From an uncultured Planktomarina sp. (lineage in GTDB: Bacteria > Pseudomonadota > Alphaproteobacteria > Rhodobacterales > Rhodobacteraceae), in NCBI GenBank assembly GCA_905182535.1, contig CAJJBZ010000014.1, forward strand, positions 1-64,000: 64,000 nt of DNA, read 5' to 3'. Below, piece by piece: positions 27,046-37,025 of this stretch. The translations under genes and the position numbers were made by a program. Position 1 is the stretch's first letter; every line of letters begins with the position of its first letter. Under the pieces are notes generated by a model. That model was not told the DNA's origin. It ran no database searches and worked only from the letters and a program-made list of their open reading frames with translations.

Positions 27046-28140
27046 ATGTCTAAAATTAAGTCTGTCAAAACGCGTCTGTTTGAAATTCCACTAGATGAAA
27101 TCTTAGTCGATGCCAAACATGGCGATCATTCATTTTTCCACCTCATTACAGCCACTATAGTCCTAGAAGATAACTCTATAGGCACAGGTTACACCTACAA
27201 TGGTGGCCGTGGCGGGCATGCAACAGCCTCAATGATACATCATGATCTGGCGCCTTTTCTTATTGGCAAGGACGCAACAGATATCGAAAGTATTTACGAT
27301 GATATGCAGTGGCACATGCACTACGTGGGGCGTGGTGGGATTTTGAGCTTTGCCATATCTGCTATCGACATCGCTTTGTGGGATATTCGCTGCCGACAGA
27401 TAGGCCAGCCTTTATGGAAAATTGCTGGGGGACATGGTAATATCTGTCATGCCTATGGAGGTGGGATTGATCTTGGTTTCCCCCTGCCAAAACTATTAAA
27501 TCACGTGCGGGGCTACCTAGAAGCGGGTTTAAATGCAGTCAAAATTAAAGTAGGGCGGCCAAGCTTGGCAGAGGACATCGAACGCATTTGTGCGGTACGT
27601 AGTATGATCGGGCCAGATGCAAAATTTATGATCGATGCCAATTATTCAATGACAGTTGATCAAGCAATTAAATTAGCCAACGCTGTGAAAAATCAAAATA
27701 TCCTGTGGTTTGAAGAGCCTATCATTCCAGACGATTATAAAGGCTATTCCAAAATAACGAAGGCGACTGGTATGCCAGTTGCCCAAGGAGAAAATCTTCA
27801 CACCATCTATGAATTCAAGTTAGCAATGGAATATTGTAATTTGAGTTACATACAACCAGACGCATCAAACTGTGGTGGTATCACCGGCTGGCTTCAGGTT
27901 GCAGTGCTCACCTCAGGCACCAACGTGAAGCTGTGTAGCCACGGAATGCAGGAACTGCATGTTAGCCTCGTTTCTTCACAAGCCAACGGCGGATGGTTGG
28001 AGGTGCATTCATTTCCAATCGATCGCTACACAATCCGCCCTCTTGTCATCAGAAATAAAATGGCTGTTGCCCCAGATACACCGGGCATCGGAGTGGAGTT
28101 CGACTGGGATAGAATTTCTCAATATGAGGCTGTTTTGTAA
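27046..28140 (+). CDS. Mandelate racemase/muconate lactonizing enzyme family dehydratase
   Basis: An enolase-superfamily enzyme of about 364 residues. ATG 27046 follows AAGGGA by seven bases. The catalytic K-x-K is VKIKVG, metal ligands are in DANYSM, FEEPI and GEN, and a C-terminal catalytic His is in SHGMQELH. Members dehydrate or epimerise sugar acids after abstracting the alpha proton. It stands alone in front of the uronate gene cluster, so an aldonate or uronate-derived acid is the likely substrate. A second, distinct family member lies at 43955-45124. Confidence 0.88.
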   Translation: MSKIKSVKTRLFEIPLDEILVDAKHGDHSFFHLITATIVLEDNSIGTGYTYNGGRGGHATASMIHHDLAPFLIGKDATDIESIYDDMQWHMHYVGRGGILSFAISAIDIALWDIRCRQIGQPLWKIAGGHGNICHAYGGGIDLGFPLPKLLNHVRGYLEAGLNAVKIKVGRPSLAEDIERICAVRSMIGPDAKFMIDANYSMTVDQAIKLANAVKNQNILWFEEPIIPDDYKGYSKITKATGMPVAQGENLHTIYEFKLAMEYCNLSYIQPDASNCGGITGWLQVAVLTSGTNVKLCSHGMQELHVSLVSSQANGGWLEVHSFPIDRYTIRPLVIRNKMAVAPDTPGIGVEFDWDRISQYEAVL

Positions 28141-28348
28141 TAACTTTTGACGCGGATACTATGATCAAACATACTTATGCTGATAGTAAAACTACTTTAA
28201 GAACATTTTAATCTTACTAAATACTTATCCCTGACAAGTTAAAATCAGTACTGAGCAGCAAGCGCCAGAACGTCATATTCCTACCCTCCTTAATAAAAAG
28301 GCAGAGCCAAGGAAATATCGCTTTAATAGCTTGTGATGCTTAGTGGTA

Positions 28349-29569
28349 CTAATCAATATTACTTTTCGCTTGACCTGAATTTTGCATATAGCTGTAAGAC
28401 GCCATAACCCCCCGCAACTCAGCCAGTCCGCGCATTCTCCCAATTAATGGATAGCCAGGGGTACTATCACCGCCAAGGTCACTCAACAACTCTTGGCCGT
28501 GATCAGGGCGCATGGGGATTTGCCAGTCAACACGCCCCTCAGCACATCGCCGTTTCTGCTCTGCCATTAGGGCGTGGACAGTACCAACCATGTCGGTGTC
28601 TCCCTCTAAATGAGCCGCCTCAAAAAAATTAGGCATATCAGACAGAGAACCTATAATTCGTTTTGTGTTTCTCAAATGTGCAAAATGGATGCGCGGGCCA
28701 TGTTTTTGTACGAATGCAGGCCCATCAAAACTCTGTGCAACACCTAACGATCCAGTGCATAGCGTTGCACCGTTAGCAGGTAGGTCAACTGCATCCAAAA
28801 CTGCGCCATAATCATCGCTGGTAGACATCACTCTTGGTAGTCCTAAAAGAGAAAATGGCGGGTCATCAGGATGACAGCACATGCGCACCCCAAGCTGCTG
28901 AGCAACAGGAGCAACTTCCGACAAAAAGTCTACCAGGTTTGCCCGCAAACGTTGCGGCGTAATACCAGAATAAGTTTCTAACAATAAGCGTACATCCTCA
29001 ACGCTCCAGCTATCATTAGCCCCCGGTAGTCCAGCCGTAATATTTTTTTTCAGCAAGGTTTTAGCACTATCAGACATTCCACAAAAACGCGCATAGGCCG
29101 CAGCACTAACAGCATCTGAATAGTCATCAACACCTGCAGAACGCTCTAAGATATGCAGATCAAATACAGCAAAATCAACTAGATCAAAGAGCATCGCTGC
29201 TCCGCCATGCGGTTGCTGCGCACGCAACTCCGTACGCGTCCAATCCAGTATCGGCATAAAGTTGTAGCAGACCACTTTAATATCCTGCGCAGCCAAAGCC
29301 CGCAAACTGGTCTTATACGCGGCAAGGTGTTTTTGCATTTGCCCAGTTTGGGTTTTGATTGCTTCCGAGACAGGCAGACTTTCGACAACATCCCAATCAT
29401 AGCCAGCCATACTCAGTACAGACTTTCGTTCCAAAATTCTTTTGCTTGTCCAGGCTTCACCGGGTGGAACGTCATGTAATGCGGTTACAATCCCCTCAAC
29501 CCCCACCTGATGCAAATCTGTCAATTTGATTGGGTCCTCCGGACCGAACCAACGCCAACATTGCTTCAT
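28349..29569 (-). CDS. uxuA: Mannonate dehydratase
   Basis: A 406-residue UxuA-type TIM-barrel enzyme that converts D-mannonate to 2-keto-3-deoxygluconate using Fe2+ or Mn2+. Diagnostic blocks are WRWFGPEDPI at the start, YNFMPILDWTRT, CCHPDDPPFSLLGLPR and MRPDHGQELL. ATG 29569 overlaps the preceding dehydrogenase stop as ATGA. It is the last gene of a minus-strand operon of three Gfo/Idh dehydrogenases plus uxuA, divergent from uxaC-uxuB, which supply its substrate. Confidence 0.95.
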   Translation of the reverse strand: MKQCWRWFGPEDPIKLTDLHQVGVEGIVTALHDVPPGEAWTSKRILERKSVLSMAGYDWDVVESLPVSEAIKTQTGQMQKHLAAYKTSLRALAAQDIKVVCYNFMPILDWTRTELRAQQPHGGAAMLFDLVDFAVFDLHILERSAGVDDYSDAVSAAAYARFCGMSDSAKTLLKKNITAGLPGANDSWSVEDVRLLLETYSGITPQRLRANLVDFLSEVAPVAQQLGVRMCCHPDDPPFSLLGLPRVMSTSDDYGAVLDAVDLPANGATLCTGSLGVAQSFDGPAFVQKHGPRIHFAHLRNTKRIIGSLSDMPNFFEAAHLEGDTDMVGTVHALMAEQKRRCAEGRVDWQIPMRPDHGQELLSDLGGDSTPGYPLIGRMRGLAELRGVMASYSYMQNSGQAKSNID

Positions 29570-30618
29570 GGCATCCATCCTTTATAGAGTTCATGCTCAG
29601 GCATTAGGGGTAGATTTACCCGCTCCCCTGTGCGTGAACTATGATAAATTGCAGTGACAAGGGCTATTGATGCAGCCCCATCTTCTAAAGTAACGGCAAA
29701 GTTTTCTTGCTCATTTATGGCCTTGCCTATTTCGGTAAAAAAACCTTCGAATCCAACCGCCTCAGGTGGTGCATCAACAACAGCCTTATCAATTTCATGC
29801 TGCTGGTCTTTAAAACGCGCAGTAAAAGTCCAGGGCTGCGCCCCTGGTGCATAGGGTGCAGTACCAGAGGTTGCCGTCAAGTTTTCAAAAATAAACCGTA
29901 ATCTTGTTTCATCGCCTGCTGCACCAAGAGTAATGCTGCTTGTACAAAGCGCCCCAGAGGCCATGGCAAAGGTAATGGACGCACAGTCCTCAGTCTCAAT
30001 CTCATTGACTCGAGTGGCGGTCATCGCTGACAGGGCGGCAACGTCACCCGCAATATGTGTTAGAAGATCATGATTGTGGATAGCGTGCCCCAAAATAGCA
30101 CCACCACGTTCACCAGACCAGGTACCACGCCAGGGAACGGAATAATAATCATATCCCCTTGACCAGTGAGTTTCCAACGAAGCCACCTGCACCTGTCCAG
30201 CTAATCCGGACCCCATGAGGTGGCGTAGCTGGGCCAATGATGGGCCCCACCGATACTGAAACACTGGAAAAACATGGCAACCATTTTGTTTTGCAGCAGC
30301 TGCAATCCTGTCCACATCAGCAAGTGAGGTTGCCAGTGGCTTTTCACAGATTACATGCTTTCCAAAATTTAACGCATCGAGTGTAACTGAAACGTGTAAA
30401 TGCGGCGGCAAACAAATATCTATTACGCCTATTTCTGGATCAGTAAGTACGTCTGAGATGTCAGTCAGAGCCGCGAAGGTATCCCCAAACCGAATTTCTT
30501 CGATACGCTCTAAGTTTTGGTCAACAACAGCCACTACTCGGAACTCACTCGGAAGCTCCCGTAACGCCGCAAGATGTTCACGACCAATACCAGCACCAAT
30601 AATAGCAATATTAATCAT
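29566..30618 (-). CDS. Gfo/Idh/MocA family oxidoreductase
   Basis: A 350-residue NAD(P)-dependent sugar dehydrogenase. The N-terminal Rossmann motif is GAGIGREH, the family EKPLA motif is CEKPLATS, and the active-site His region is in LGHAIHNHDLL. ATG 30618 overlaps the preceding gene by ATGA, and the stop overlaps uxuA by ATGA. Enzymes of this group oxidise hydroxyls of sugars, sugar acids or inositols. Its role in the mannonate branch is inferred from position only. Confidence 0.88.
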   Translation of the reverse strand: MINIAIIGAGIGREHLAALRELPSEFRVVAVVDQNLERIEEIRFGDTFAALTDISDVLTDPEIGVIDICLPPHLHVSVTLDALNFGKHVICEKPLATSLADVDRIAAAAKQNGCHVFPVFQYRWGPSLAQLRHLMGSGLAGQVQVASLETHWSRGYDYYSVPWRGTWSGERGGAILGHAIHNHDLLTHIAGDVAALSAMTATRVNEIETEDCASITFAMASGALCTSSITLGAAGDETRLRFIFENLTATSGTAPYAPGAQPWTFTARFKDQQHEIDKAVVDAPPEAVGFEGFFTEIGKAINEQENFAVTLEDGAASIALVTAIYHSSRTGERVNLPLMPEHELYKGWMP

Positions 30619-31617
30619 TCTAGTTCTGCCATTTGCTGCGCGCGCAATGCCAATTCCATTACAGTAAAACAATGCACTTGGCTCATAGCCGTTTCTGACC
30701 GATGCTCAATATCATATGCTAGACGTGAAAAGTACGGAAGACCTGCACCTGATGCATCAATTTTTTCACTCTTAGATTGGTTTACTAAAATCAAGTGATC
30801 AGTGCCTTTTCTACCACCAACATCTACATACTTACGAAGCTCAAGATAGCCTTCAGTTCCAAGAATCGTTAGGCGCCCATCGCCCCAAGTAGGCAGGGCA
30901 TCCGGAGTGAACCAATCCACCCTGATATAACCAGTGCCTTGCTCACTCCGTAGGTTAATTTCACCAAAATCTTGAAAACCAGGTAATTGCTTTCTTTGTA
31001 GTATTTTCAGCTAATGCACGGGTAATCTGCGCAGTATCAGAGCCTGTATAATGTAAAAACTGATCAATTTGATGTGACGCAATATCAGTTAGTATACCGC
31101 CGAACCGTTCCCGCTGAAAAAACCAATCCGGCCGCGTTGTACGGTTCAGGCGGTGTGGACCAAGGCCTACAGTTTGGACAACTTTTCCAATCGCACCTGC
31201 AGCGACTAACTCAGATGCACGCGTACTAACTGGCGTCTCAAACCGTTCTGAAAAGTTAACTGACCAAATACGGCTCGTTTCTTGTACAACAGATTTAATT
31301 TCACCCAACTGCGCTAATGTAGTACATCCAGGCTTATCGCTCATAACATCCATTCCATGTTGCATGGCAGCGACCGTTAATTGGGCACGATCCGCAGGAA
31401 TAGCAGAGACTAATGCCAGATCTGCACCGCATTCAAGTGCATCTTCCAAGCGTACGAAGCGAGGTAGGTCTGGAAATCTTTCAGTATAACCACTTAACGT
31501 TTCTGGCGTTCCTTGTGTCCAGAAACCAAGGCATTTAACGCCAGCTTTTTCCATATTATCGGTCATGCCATAAATATGGCGATGATCCAGCCCAAGGGCG
31601 ACACAACTTAATGACAT
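30615..31617 (-). pseudogene. Gfo/Idh/MocA family oxidoreductase, split by one frameshift
   Basis: The 5' frame (31617-30961) has the N-terminal half with SDKPG in place of EKP and the SHQIDQFLHYTG substrate region. The 3' frame (ending at 30615) continues with GFQDFGEINLR and then WFTPDALPTWGDGRLTILG. Removing one A from the coding-strand AAA run at 30991-30993 joins them into a normal protein of about 333 residues. The 5' end overlaps the preceding gene by 10 bases and the 3' end overlaps the next by ATGA, so the operon structure is intact. It is either a recent mutation or a sequence error. Confidence 0.85.
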
Positions 31618-32630
31618 AGTGGAACCTTTACACGTTGCCCGCTCCGGTTTGCAGTTTCCATTGCATCAATCAGCGCATGAGACCGCAAAGCGCTCCGCCC
31701 CGGTGCCATGGGCAGTTGAGTTTTAGACAATGAAGACGCAAAATTCTCAATTACAGATTGGTGCCAGGCATGGGTGAAGGCCATCGGATTAGATCCACCA
31801 CCCGTTGCTTCGGCCGTACCAAGCACCTCGACCTCACCGTTGAAATACCGGACAGTCAACACACCTGATCCAAGGTGCGCCGAGGCTTTGGTGCCTTGGA
31901 TGGTTATCGTCTCCGCATGGCCGGGATAGGAAGCGGTTGTCGCTATCAAGCTCCCAATTGCCCCACATTGCATCTCGAACAGTGCCCCGGCCCAATCTTC
32001 AGCCTCAAGCACGTGCAACTTGGTGCGTCGCATCATCGCTTGAACAGATGTTACAGGCCCAAGTAGCCACATAGCCAAATCAAGTGTATGAATTGCCTGT
32101 GAAATCATAACGCCGCCACCATCACGCCCGTAGGTGCCACGTCCTGGAGCATCATAGTAATTTTGATCACGCCACCATGGGACACGTAGGTCAACAGTAG
32201 AAATTTCGCCCAAAGCACTAGCTTCGATTGCAGATTTTAGCTCCACAGAAGCTTCACGTGCACGATGTTGAAATACAATGCCCAATGGTACTGAAGCAGT
32301 TTCACAAATTTCAACAATCTCAGTTGCCGCAGCAAAATTTCGTTCTACCGGCTTTTCCATCAAGATAGGCTTTTTCGCTGCAACTAGCGTTTCAACAATT
32401 TCAAGTCTCGCATCAGGGGGCGTGGCGAGAATAACAAAATCAATCGTCGAGTCTTCGGCTATTTCAGCCACCGATGCGTAAGCCCGAGTTCTGTTTTCCA
32501 CTGCAAAAGTGGCAGTGCGCGCAGGGTCGCGCCCCAATACACCATGCAGTTTCAAACCCTGATCAGAGCTACGTATTGCAGTTACGTGCGTTGCCGCAAC
32601 CATACCCAAACCGATTAAGGCAATATTCAT
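31608..32630 (-). CDS. Gfo/Idh/MocA family oxidoreductase
   Basis: A 340-residue sugar-type dehydrogenase with N-terminal GLGMVAATH, the MEKPV motif and the catalytic-region SQAIHTLDLAMW. ATG 32630 is preferred over the neighbouring ATG 32633 because GGGAAG lies at a better distance. First gene of the uxuA operon, it is transcribed divergently from uxaC across a 100-base gap that must contain both promoters. Substrate unknown, probably a sugar acid or its glycoside. Confidence 0.87.
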   Translation of the reverse strand: MNIALIGLGMVAATHVTAIRSSDQGLKLHGVLGRDPARTATFAVENRTRAYASVAEIAEDSTIDFVILATPPDARLEIVETLVAAKKPILMEKPVERNFAAATEIVEICETASVPLGIVFQHRAREASVELKSAIEASALGEISTVDLRVPWWRDQNYYDAPGRGTYGRDGGGVMISQAIHTLDLAMWLLGPVTSVQAMMRRTKLHVLEAEDWAGALFEMQCGAIGSLIATTASYPGHAETITIQGTKASAHLGSGVLTVRYFNGEVEVLGTAEATGGGSNPMAFTHAWHQSVIENFASSLSKTQLPMAPGRSALRSHALIDAMETANRSGQRVKVPLCH

Positions 32631-32730
32631 CATGCTTCCCAATTTTTTATTATTTTGAAGCATTGCGCAGGTAAGATGCAAGCTGCAATATGGACTTAAT
32701 CCTGAAAACATCGCCATCGGAGCGCCAAAA

Positions 32731-34095
32731 GTGACAAGTAATTTAAATGCATCCTCAGAGGCAATCTATCAAGCGATCAAAAGACTGCCAATTGTCTCTC
32801 CACATGGCCATTGTGATCCAATTTGGTTTGCTCAAAACAAGGAATTTAAAAATCCAGCTGAACTTCTGGTCATTCCTGATCACTACGTCTCTCGCATGCT
32901 ATACTCACAAGGTATTTCGTTGTCTGATTTAGGGATTGGATCTCCAGGTCAAGGTGCCAACCCACGAGAAATTTTTCGGATTTTTGCAAAAAATTGGCAT
33001 CTTTTTTTAGGCACGCCATCACGCGTTTGGATGGAATATGTGCTGCGTGAAACCTTTCAAATCCCAACCGAACTATCAGCACTGACGGCAGATTCAATAT
33101 ATGATCAACTTACAGAGAAATTAGGACAAGATAACTATCGTCCTCGCGCATTATTTGACCGATTCAACATCGAAATACTCGCTACGACAGACTCCGCGTT
33201 GGATGGGCTTAACCATCATGCAACCATCAAGGCTAGCGACTGGACTGGACGTGTAATACCAACATTTAGACCTGATGGCGTGCTGGATCCACTTGATCCT
33301 AGCTTTGTTCAAAATCTGCAAGAATTGGAGAAATTAACAGAGTGTGATTTAGGTAGTTACTCTGGGTATCTTGATGCAATTCGGTCCCGACGTGCATACT
33401 TTGTCAAAATGGGCGCCACTGCAACAGACCACGCGATTGAAGTTATCCATACTGAGTGGCTGGACCATCCTGATATTTTATACCAAAGCCTGAAACTGGG
33501 CACCGGCACATTAGAAGATGCCCGACGGTTCTATGGACATATGCTGATTGAAATGGCTCAGATGTCCGTTGAGGATGGGCTCACCATGCAAATTCATGGT
33601 GGTAGTCGCCGTAATACAAATACCAAATTACTTTTTGAATTTGGACGCGATATAGGCGCAGATATTCCCATTTCTGTTGACTGGGTGCGAGGATTAGATG
33701 CGCTTTTAAACCGCGTAGGGCATATCACAAACTTGACGATCATCTTGTTTACCCTGGACGAAAGCACTTACACACGGGATCTGGCCCCAATGGCAGGGCA
33801 CTGGCCCTGCCTCCGCATTGGCCCCCCGTGGTGGTTCCACGACAGCGCTAATGGTATCGCACGATACTTTAATCAGGTTGTTGAGACCGCAGGCTATTAT
33901 AACCTCGCCGGATTTAACGACGATACACGCGCATTTATGTCTATCCCTGCGCGACATGATTTATGGCGGCGCGGTGTGGCTTTACACTTAGCCGAGCAAA
34001 TGGATAAAGGCCTATTTGGCCGTGACCATGCAGAGGATTTGGCGCGGCTATTAGCAACTGACTTGGCTCGTCGCGTTTATAGGATAGCTGATTAA
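32731..34095 (+). CDS. uxaC: Glucuronate isomerase
   Basis: A 454-residue UxaC enzyme of the amidohydrolase superfamily that interconverts D-glucuronate and D-fructuronate (and galacturonate with tagaturonate). The metal-binding HGHCDP is at residues 25-30; WHLFLGTPSRVWMEYVL, IPTFRPDGVLDP, MQIHGGSRRNTN and GFNDDTRAFMSIPARHDLWRR are family blocks. The start is GTG 32731 with GGAG nine bases upstream. The next gene begins immediately after the stop, giving a uxaC-uxuB operon. Confidence 0.95.
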   Translation: MTSNLNASSEAIYQAIKRLPIVSPHGHCDPIWFAQNKEFKNPAELLVIPDHYVSRMLYSQGISLSDLGIGSPGQGANPREIFRIFAKNWHLFLGTPSRVWMEYVLRETFQIPTELSALTADSIYDQLTEKLGQDNYRPRALFDRFNIEILATTDSALDGLNHHATIKASDWTGRVIPTFRPDGVLDPLDPSFVQNLQELEKLTECDLGSYSGYLDAIRSRRAYFVKMGATATDHAIEVIHTEWLDHPDILYQSLKLGTGTLEDARRFYGHMLIEMAQMSVEDGLTMQIHGGSRRNTNTKLLFEFGRDIGADIPISVDWVRGLDALLNRVGHITNLTIILFTLDESTYTRDLAPMAGHWPCLRIGPPWWFHDSANGIARYFNQVVETAGYYNLAGFNDDTRAFMSIPARHDLWRRGVALHLAEQMDKGLFGRDHAEDLARLLATDLARRVYRIAD

Positions 34096-35292
34096 ATGGG
34101 ACTTATTATTCATTTTGGTCTTGGTAACTTTGCCCGCGCACATTTGCTTGATTATACGGCAGATGCCGGAGGCTGGGATGTTGTTGCAGTAAGCTTGCGC
34201 TCACCAACAGTCCGAGATGGTCTTGCAGCTCAGGGGTTTTCTTACACCCTAAATGTGCAAGGCCAAGGGCTTAAACGGATTCAAATTTTGAAAGACGTTC
34301 TAGTAGCCTCAGAAGGATTTCAAGTAATTTTAGATACAATGGCAACTGCTGATATTATATCTGCTACAGTCACAGAAAAAGGCTACCACCTAAATACTGA
34401 TGGTAAGCTTGATTTCCAAGATCCAGCTATCTTATCAGATTTAGTGGGCAATTCTATCCAGACGCTCATTGGTTTCATAGCACATAGCTTGGCGAATCGC
34501 ACTAACCCAGTCACCGTTTTAAGTTGCGACAATCGTGTTGAAAATGGGACTACGTTGCAAAAAGCAGTGGCTGATTTTGCGACTGCTGCAGATCTTAAAA
34601 TCAACTGGAAAGACGCTAGCTTTCCAAACTCCATGGTAGATCGGATCACCCCCGCAACCACCGACGCCATAAGAGCAATCAGTGACGATCCCATGGCCGT
34701 CCCCACCGAAGCTTTTCGTGAATGGGTTATTGAGGACAACTTCTCAGGTCCTTGCCCCAAATGGCCAGAAGTTCAATTTGTGCGTGATGTGCAGCCCCAT
34801 GAATTACGCAAGCTTCGGATGTTAAATGGTGCGCATTCTTTGTTAGCCTATGCAGGGCTGGCCCAAGGCTATACTTACGTGCACGAAGCGATTTCTGATC
34901 CAGCTTTGCGCAGCCAAGTGCAACAGCTTATGATAGATGCTGGCGCCACCTTGCCCATAGCGGTGCGCGACCAAGTGCCTGGCTATGCAAAGGCCTTATT
35001 AACTCGGTTTGAAAATGTGGCGCTTGCACATCGACTTGATCAGATAGCCATGGATGGAAGTCAAAAAGTACCCTACCGCTTTTTGGAAACCTTGCGTGTC
35101 AGTAGCTCTCCCGCACTAATAAGAGCCGTCAGGTCTTGGGTAACATTTTGCCGTGCGCAAACCGCACAAGGCCTGCCTTTAAATGACCCTAAGGCTAAAG
35201 AAATCGCAAAAGCGGCAAATTCAGAAAACCCTGAAATAGCCTTGCTGGAATTGCTAGATGCCGCTGATTTAGCTCATCTCATTCAGGGATGA
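34096..35292 (+). CDS. uxuB: Fructuronate reductase (mannitol dehydrogenase family)
   Basis: A 398-residue NAD-dependent polyol dehydrogenase-type enzyme that would reduce D-fructuronate to D-mannonate. The cofactor motif is FGLGNFARAH at residues 7-16; CDN, FPNSMVDRITP, EDNF and LRMLNGAHSLLAY are conserved family blocks. It starts directly after the uxaC stop. Tagaturonate reduction is also possible, since no uxaB is present. The 3' end overlaps the convergent KDG kinase gene by 14 bases. Confidence 0.92.
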   Translation: MGLIIHFGLGNFARAHLLDYTADAGGWDVVAVSLRSPTVRDGLAAQGFSYTLNVQGQGLKRIQILKDVLVASEGFQVILDTMATADIISATVTEKGYHLNTDGKLDFQDPAILSDLVGNSIQTLIGFIAHSLANRTNPVTVLSCDNRVENGTTLQKAVADFATAADLKINWKDASFPNSMVDRITPATTDAIRAISDDPMAVPTEAFREWVIEDNFSGPCPKWPEVQFVRDVQPHELRKLRMLNGAHSLLAYAGLAQGYTYVHEAISDPALRSQVQQLMIDAGATLPIAVRDQVPGYAKALLTRFENVALAHRLDQIAMDGSQKVPYRFLETLRVSSSPALIRAVRSWVTFCRAQTAQGLPLNDPKAKEIAKAANSENPEIALLELLDAADLAHLIQG

Positions 35293-36144
35293 TAGCTCCC
35301 CGATACTGCACGACGGCCTTCGCTAAATTATGCCCCATAATCAGCGCCTCAGCTTGGGTTTTACCAGAAAATAATGCACCCAAGTATCCACCATTAAAGC
35401 TATCACCTGCCGCTGTGGTATCCACAACGTTTGGAGCTGAGTGATAGCCATGAAATACTTCACCGCCTAACGAAAGCGGCCCCTGCTCACCTCTCTTTAA
35501 AGCTCCTGACTTTGCGCTGGATAAAAACCGCATTGAGACTTGGTCCGTAGTTTCAGAAAACAAGTCCATTTCATCATCCATTGAGGGTAGTGCAATATCG
35601 GCGCGCATCCACAATGCGGATGTGATCTCCTGTGAATGCTGGCGGCTTTCCCAAAGGCGTGGTCGAAAATTACTGTCAAAAATTAATTCAATAGCTGAGT
35701 TGTTCAACCATTCAACAAAAGCTAACCTTATGGCATGAGGTAAAATTGCCATCGAAATACCAGGACAAATACACTGCATCATAATTTTCTAAGACGCTGA
35801 AATCACTGTCTAAAAATAACTGCCGGGCTGCGCTATTATTACGCCAATATGTGAAGCTACGCTCACCTTCGGAAGATGTGGTAATACCATATAGTCCCGG
35901 TGACCCATCAGAGAATCCGCTGTATTCGAGAGGTTCCCAAACCATGCTGAGAGATAAAATCAAAAATGCGCGCCGAAAATGGATCACACCCAAGGCAGGT
36001 GATATAATCAACCCTCAATTTGGGCGCCGTACGGTGCAAATAGATGGCGGTGTTGAGAGTGTCACCAGCAACACTGACCTGCGTATCTTCGCCGATCAAT
36101 GATAATTCAATCATAGCTTCACCGACACAGGCAACTCGCTTCAT
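35279..36144 (-). pseudogene. kdgK: 2-keto-3-deoxygluconate kinase, two frameshifts
   Basis: A PfkB-family sugar kinase that would phosphorylate KDG to KDPG. The N-terminus (KRVACVGEAMIELS) starts at ATG 36144, overlapping the upstream exporter gene as ATGA. The frame breaks near 35911-35914, after RIQRI, and continues with SDGSPGLYGITT and GERSFTYWRNNSAAR. It breaks again at the GG pair 35764-35765 (plus strand) and continues to the ATP-site motif DTTAAGDSFNGGYLG. Each break is repaired by removing one base. All key motifs survive, so damage is minimal. Without it the uronate pathway would need another KDG kinase. Confidence 0.87.
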
Positions 36145-37022
36145 TTTCGTTCTCTTCTCCAAATAATGAGCCCAGCGCTCATAATGACGATAGCACCAAA
36201 AATGGTACCCATGTCTGGGACTGTCCCAAATAATAAGTATCCCCAGATCGCCACGAATACCAGAAATGAATAGGTGAACGGCATAAGTTGGTTTGCAGTG
36301 CCAAAGCGGTGTGCATTTGTCAGCAGCTGATGCCCAGCCCAGCCCAAAACACCAAGGCTTATCAAAACGAGCATTCCCCATGTGGTTGCCGGTTGCGTCC
36401 ACACCCAAATCGCAAAAGGAAGCATTAATAAGGTCCCAACCAGTCCCATATAAAACTGCATGGTTTCGACCGCAACAATGCCAGACAGCCTACGCGTCAT
36501 AAGCGAATAGAGAGCCAAGGCTATGGCATTGTAAATGATCATCAGCATTGCAGGGTGGAAGGCAGTGCCGAATGGACGTACAACGATCAAAACACCAATA
36601 AAACCAAGCAAAATGACCCCCCAACGCCATGGCTCCACCTTTTCGCGCAGAACAGAAACTGACAGAAAGCATACCAAAACTGGGCTTGAAAACATGATTG
36701 CTGATACAACTGTTAAAGGCAAAAACTGTAAGGCGTAGAAGTTGGAAAGGGTGGCAGACACTAGGAGTAACGCCCTGCTGATCACCTGCCACAAATGCCC
36801 GGTCTGAAAGCGATTCAGCTGAAAGCCATCCTTGGCGATCACGCCAATCGAGATCACAAAATGTCCAGCATATCGCATGAAGGCCAGCTGGAATGCGGGT
36901 ATGCCAGCCAGAGCGAGCCATTTTGCACCCGTATCCACCCATGAAAACATAAGCCAGGCTGCAAGCATCAATATGATGCCGTAGCGTGGAAAATTAGCCA
37001 TTGGCTTTGCGATAACGGCCAT
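36141..37022 (-). CDS. DMT superfamily EamA-type transporter
   Basis: A 293-residue protein with about ten membrane spans forming two EamA repeats. Features include MFSWVDTGAKWLAL in the first span and LPLTVVSAIMFSSPVLVCFLS in the fourth, with the second half repeating the pattern (MPFTYSFLVFVAIWGYLLFG). It is located between a hydroxyacid dehydrogenase gene and kdgK, with ATGA overlap to kdgK. It may export or import a sugar acid or metabolite; the family's substrates are diverse. Confidence 0.85.
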   Translation of the reverse strand: MAVIAKPMANFPRYGIILMLAAWLMFSWVDTGAKWLALAGIPAFQLAFMRYAGHFVISIGVIAKDGFQLNRFQTGHLWQVISRALLLVSATLSNFYALQFLPLTVVSAIMFSSPVLVCFLSVSVLREKVEPWRWGVILLGFIGVLIVVRPFGTAFHPAMLMIIYNAIALALYSLMTRRLSGIVAVETMQFYMGLVGTLLMLPFAIWVWTQPATTWGMLVLISLGVLGWAGHQLLTNAHRFGTANQLMPFTYSFLVFVAIWGYLLFGTVPDMGTIFGAIVIMSAGLIIWRRERK

Positions 37023-37025
37023 AAA

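Noticed and set aside
32631..32730. Operator for a uronate regulator in the uxaC divergent gap
   Set aside because: Several partial repeats of TTGC/GCAA are present but no clear symmetric site could be defined.
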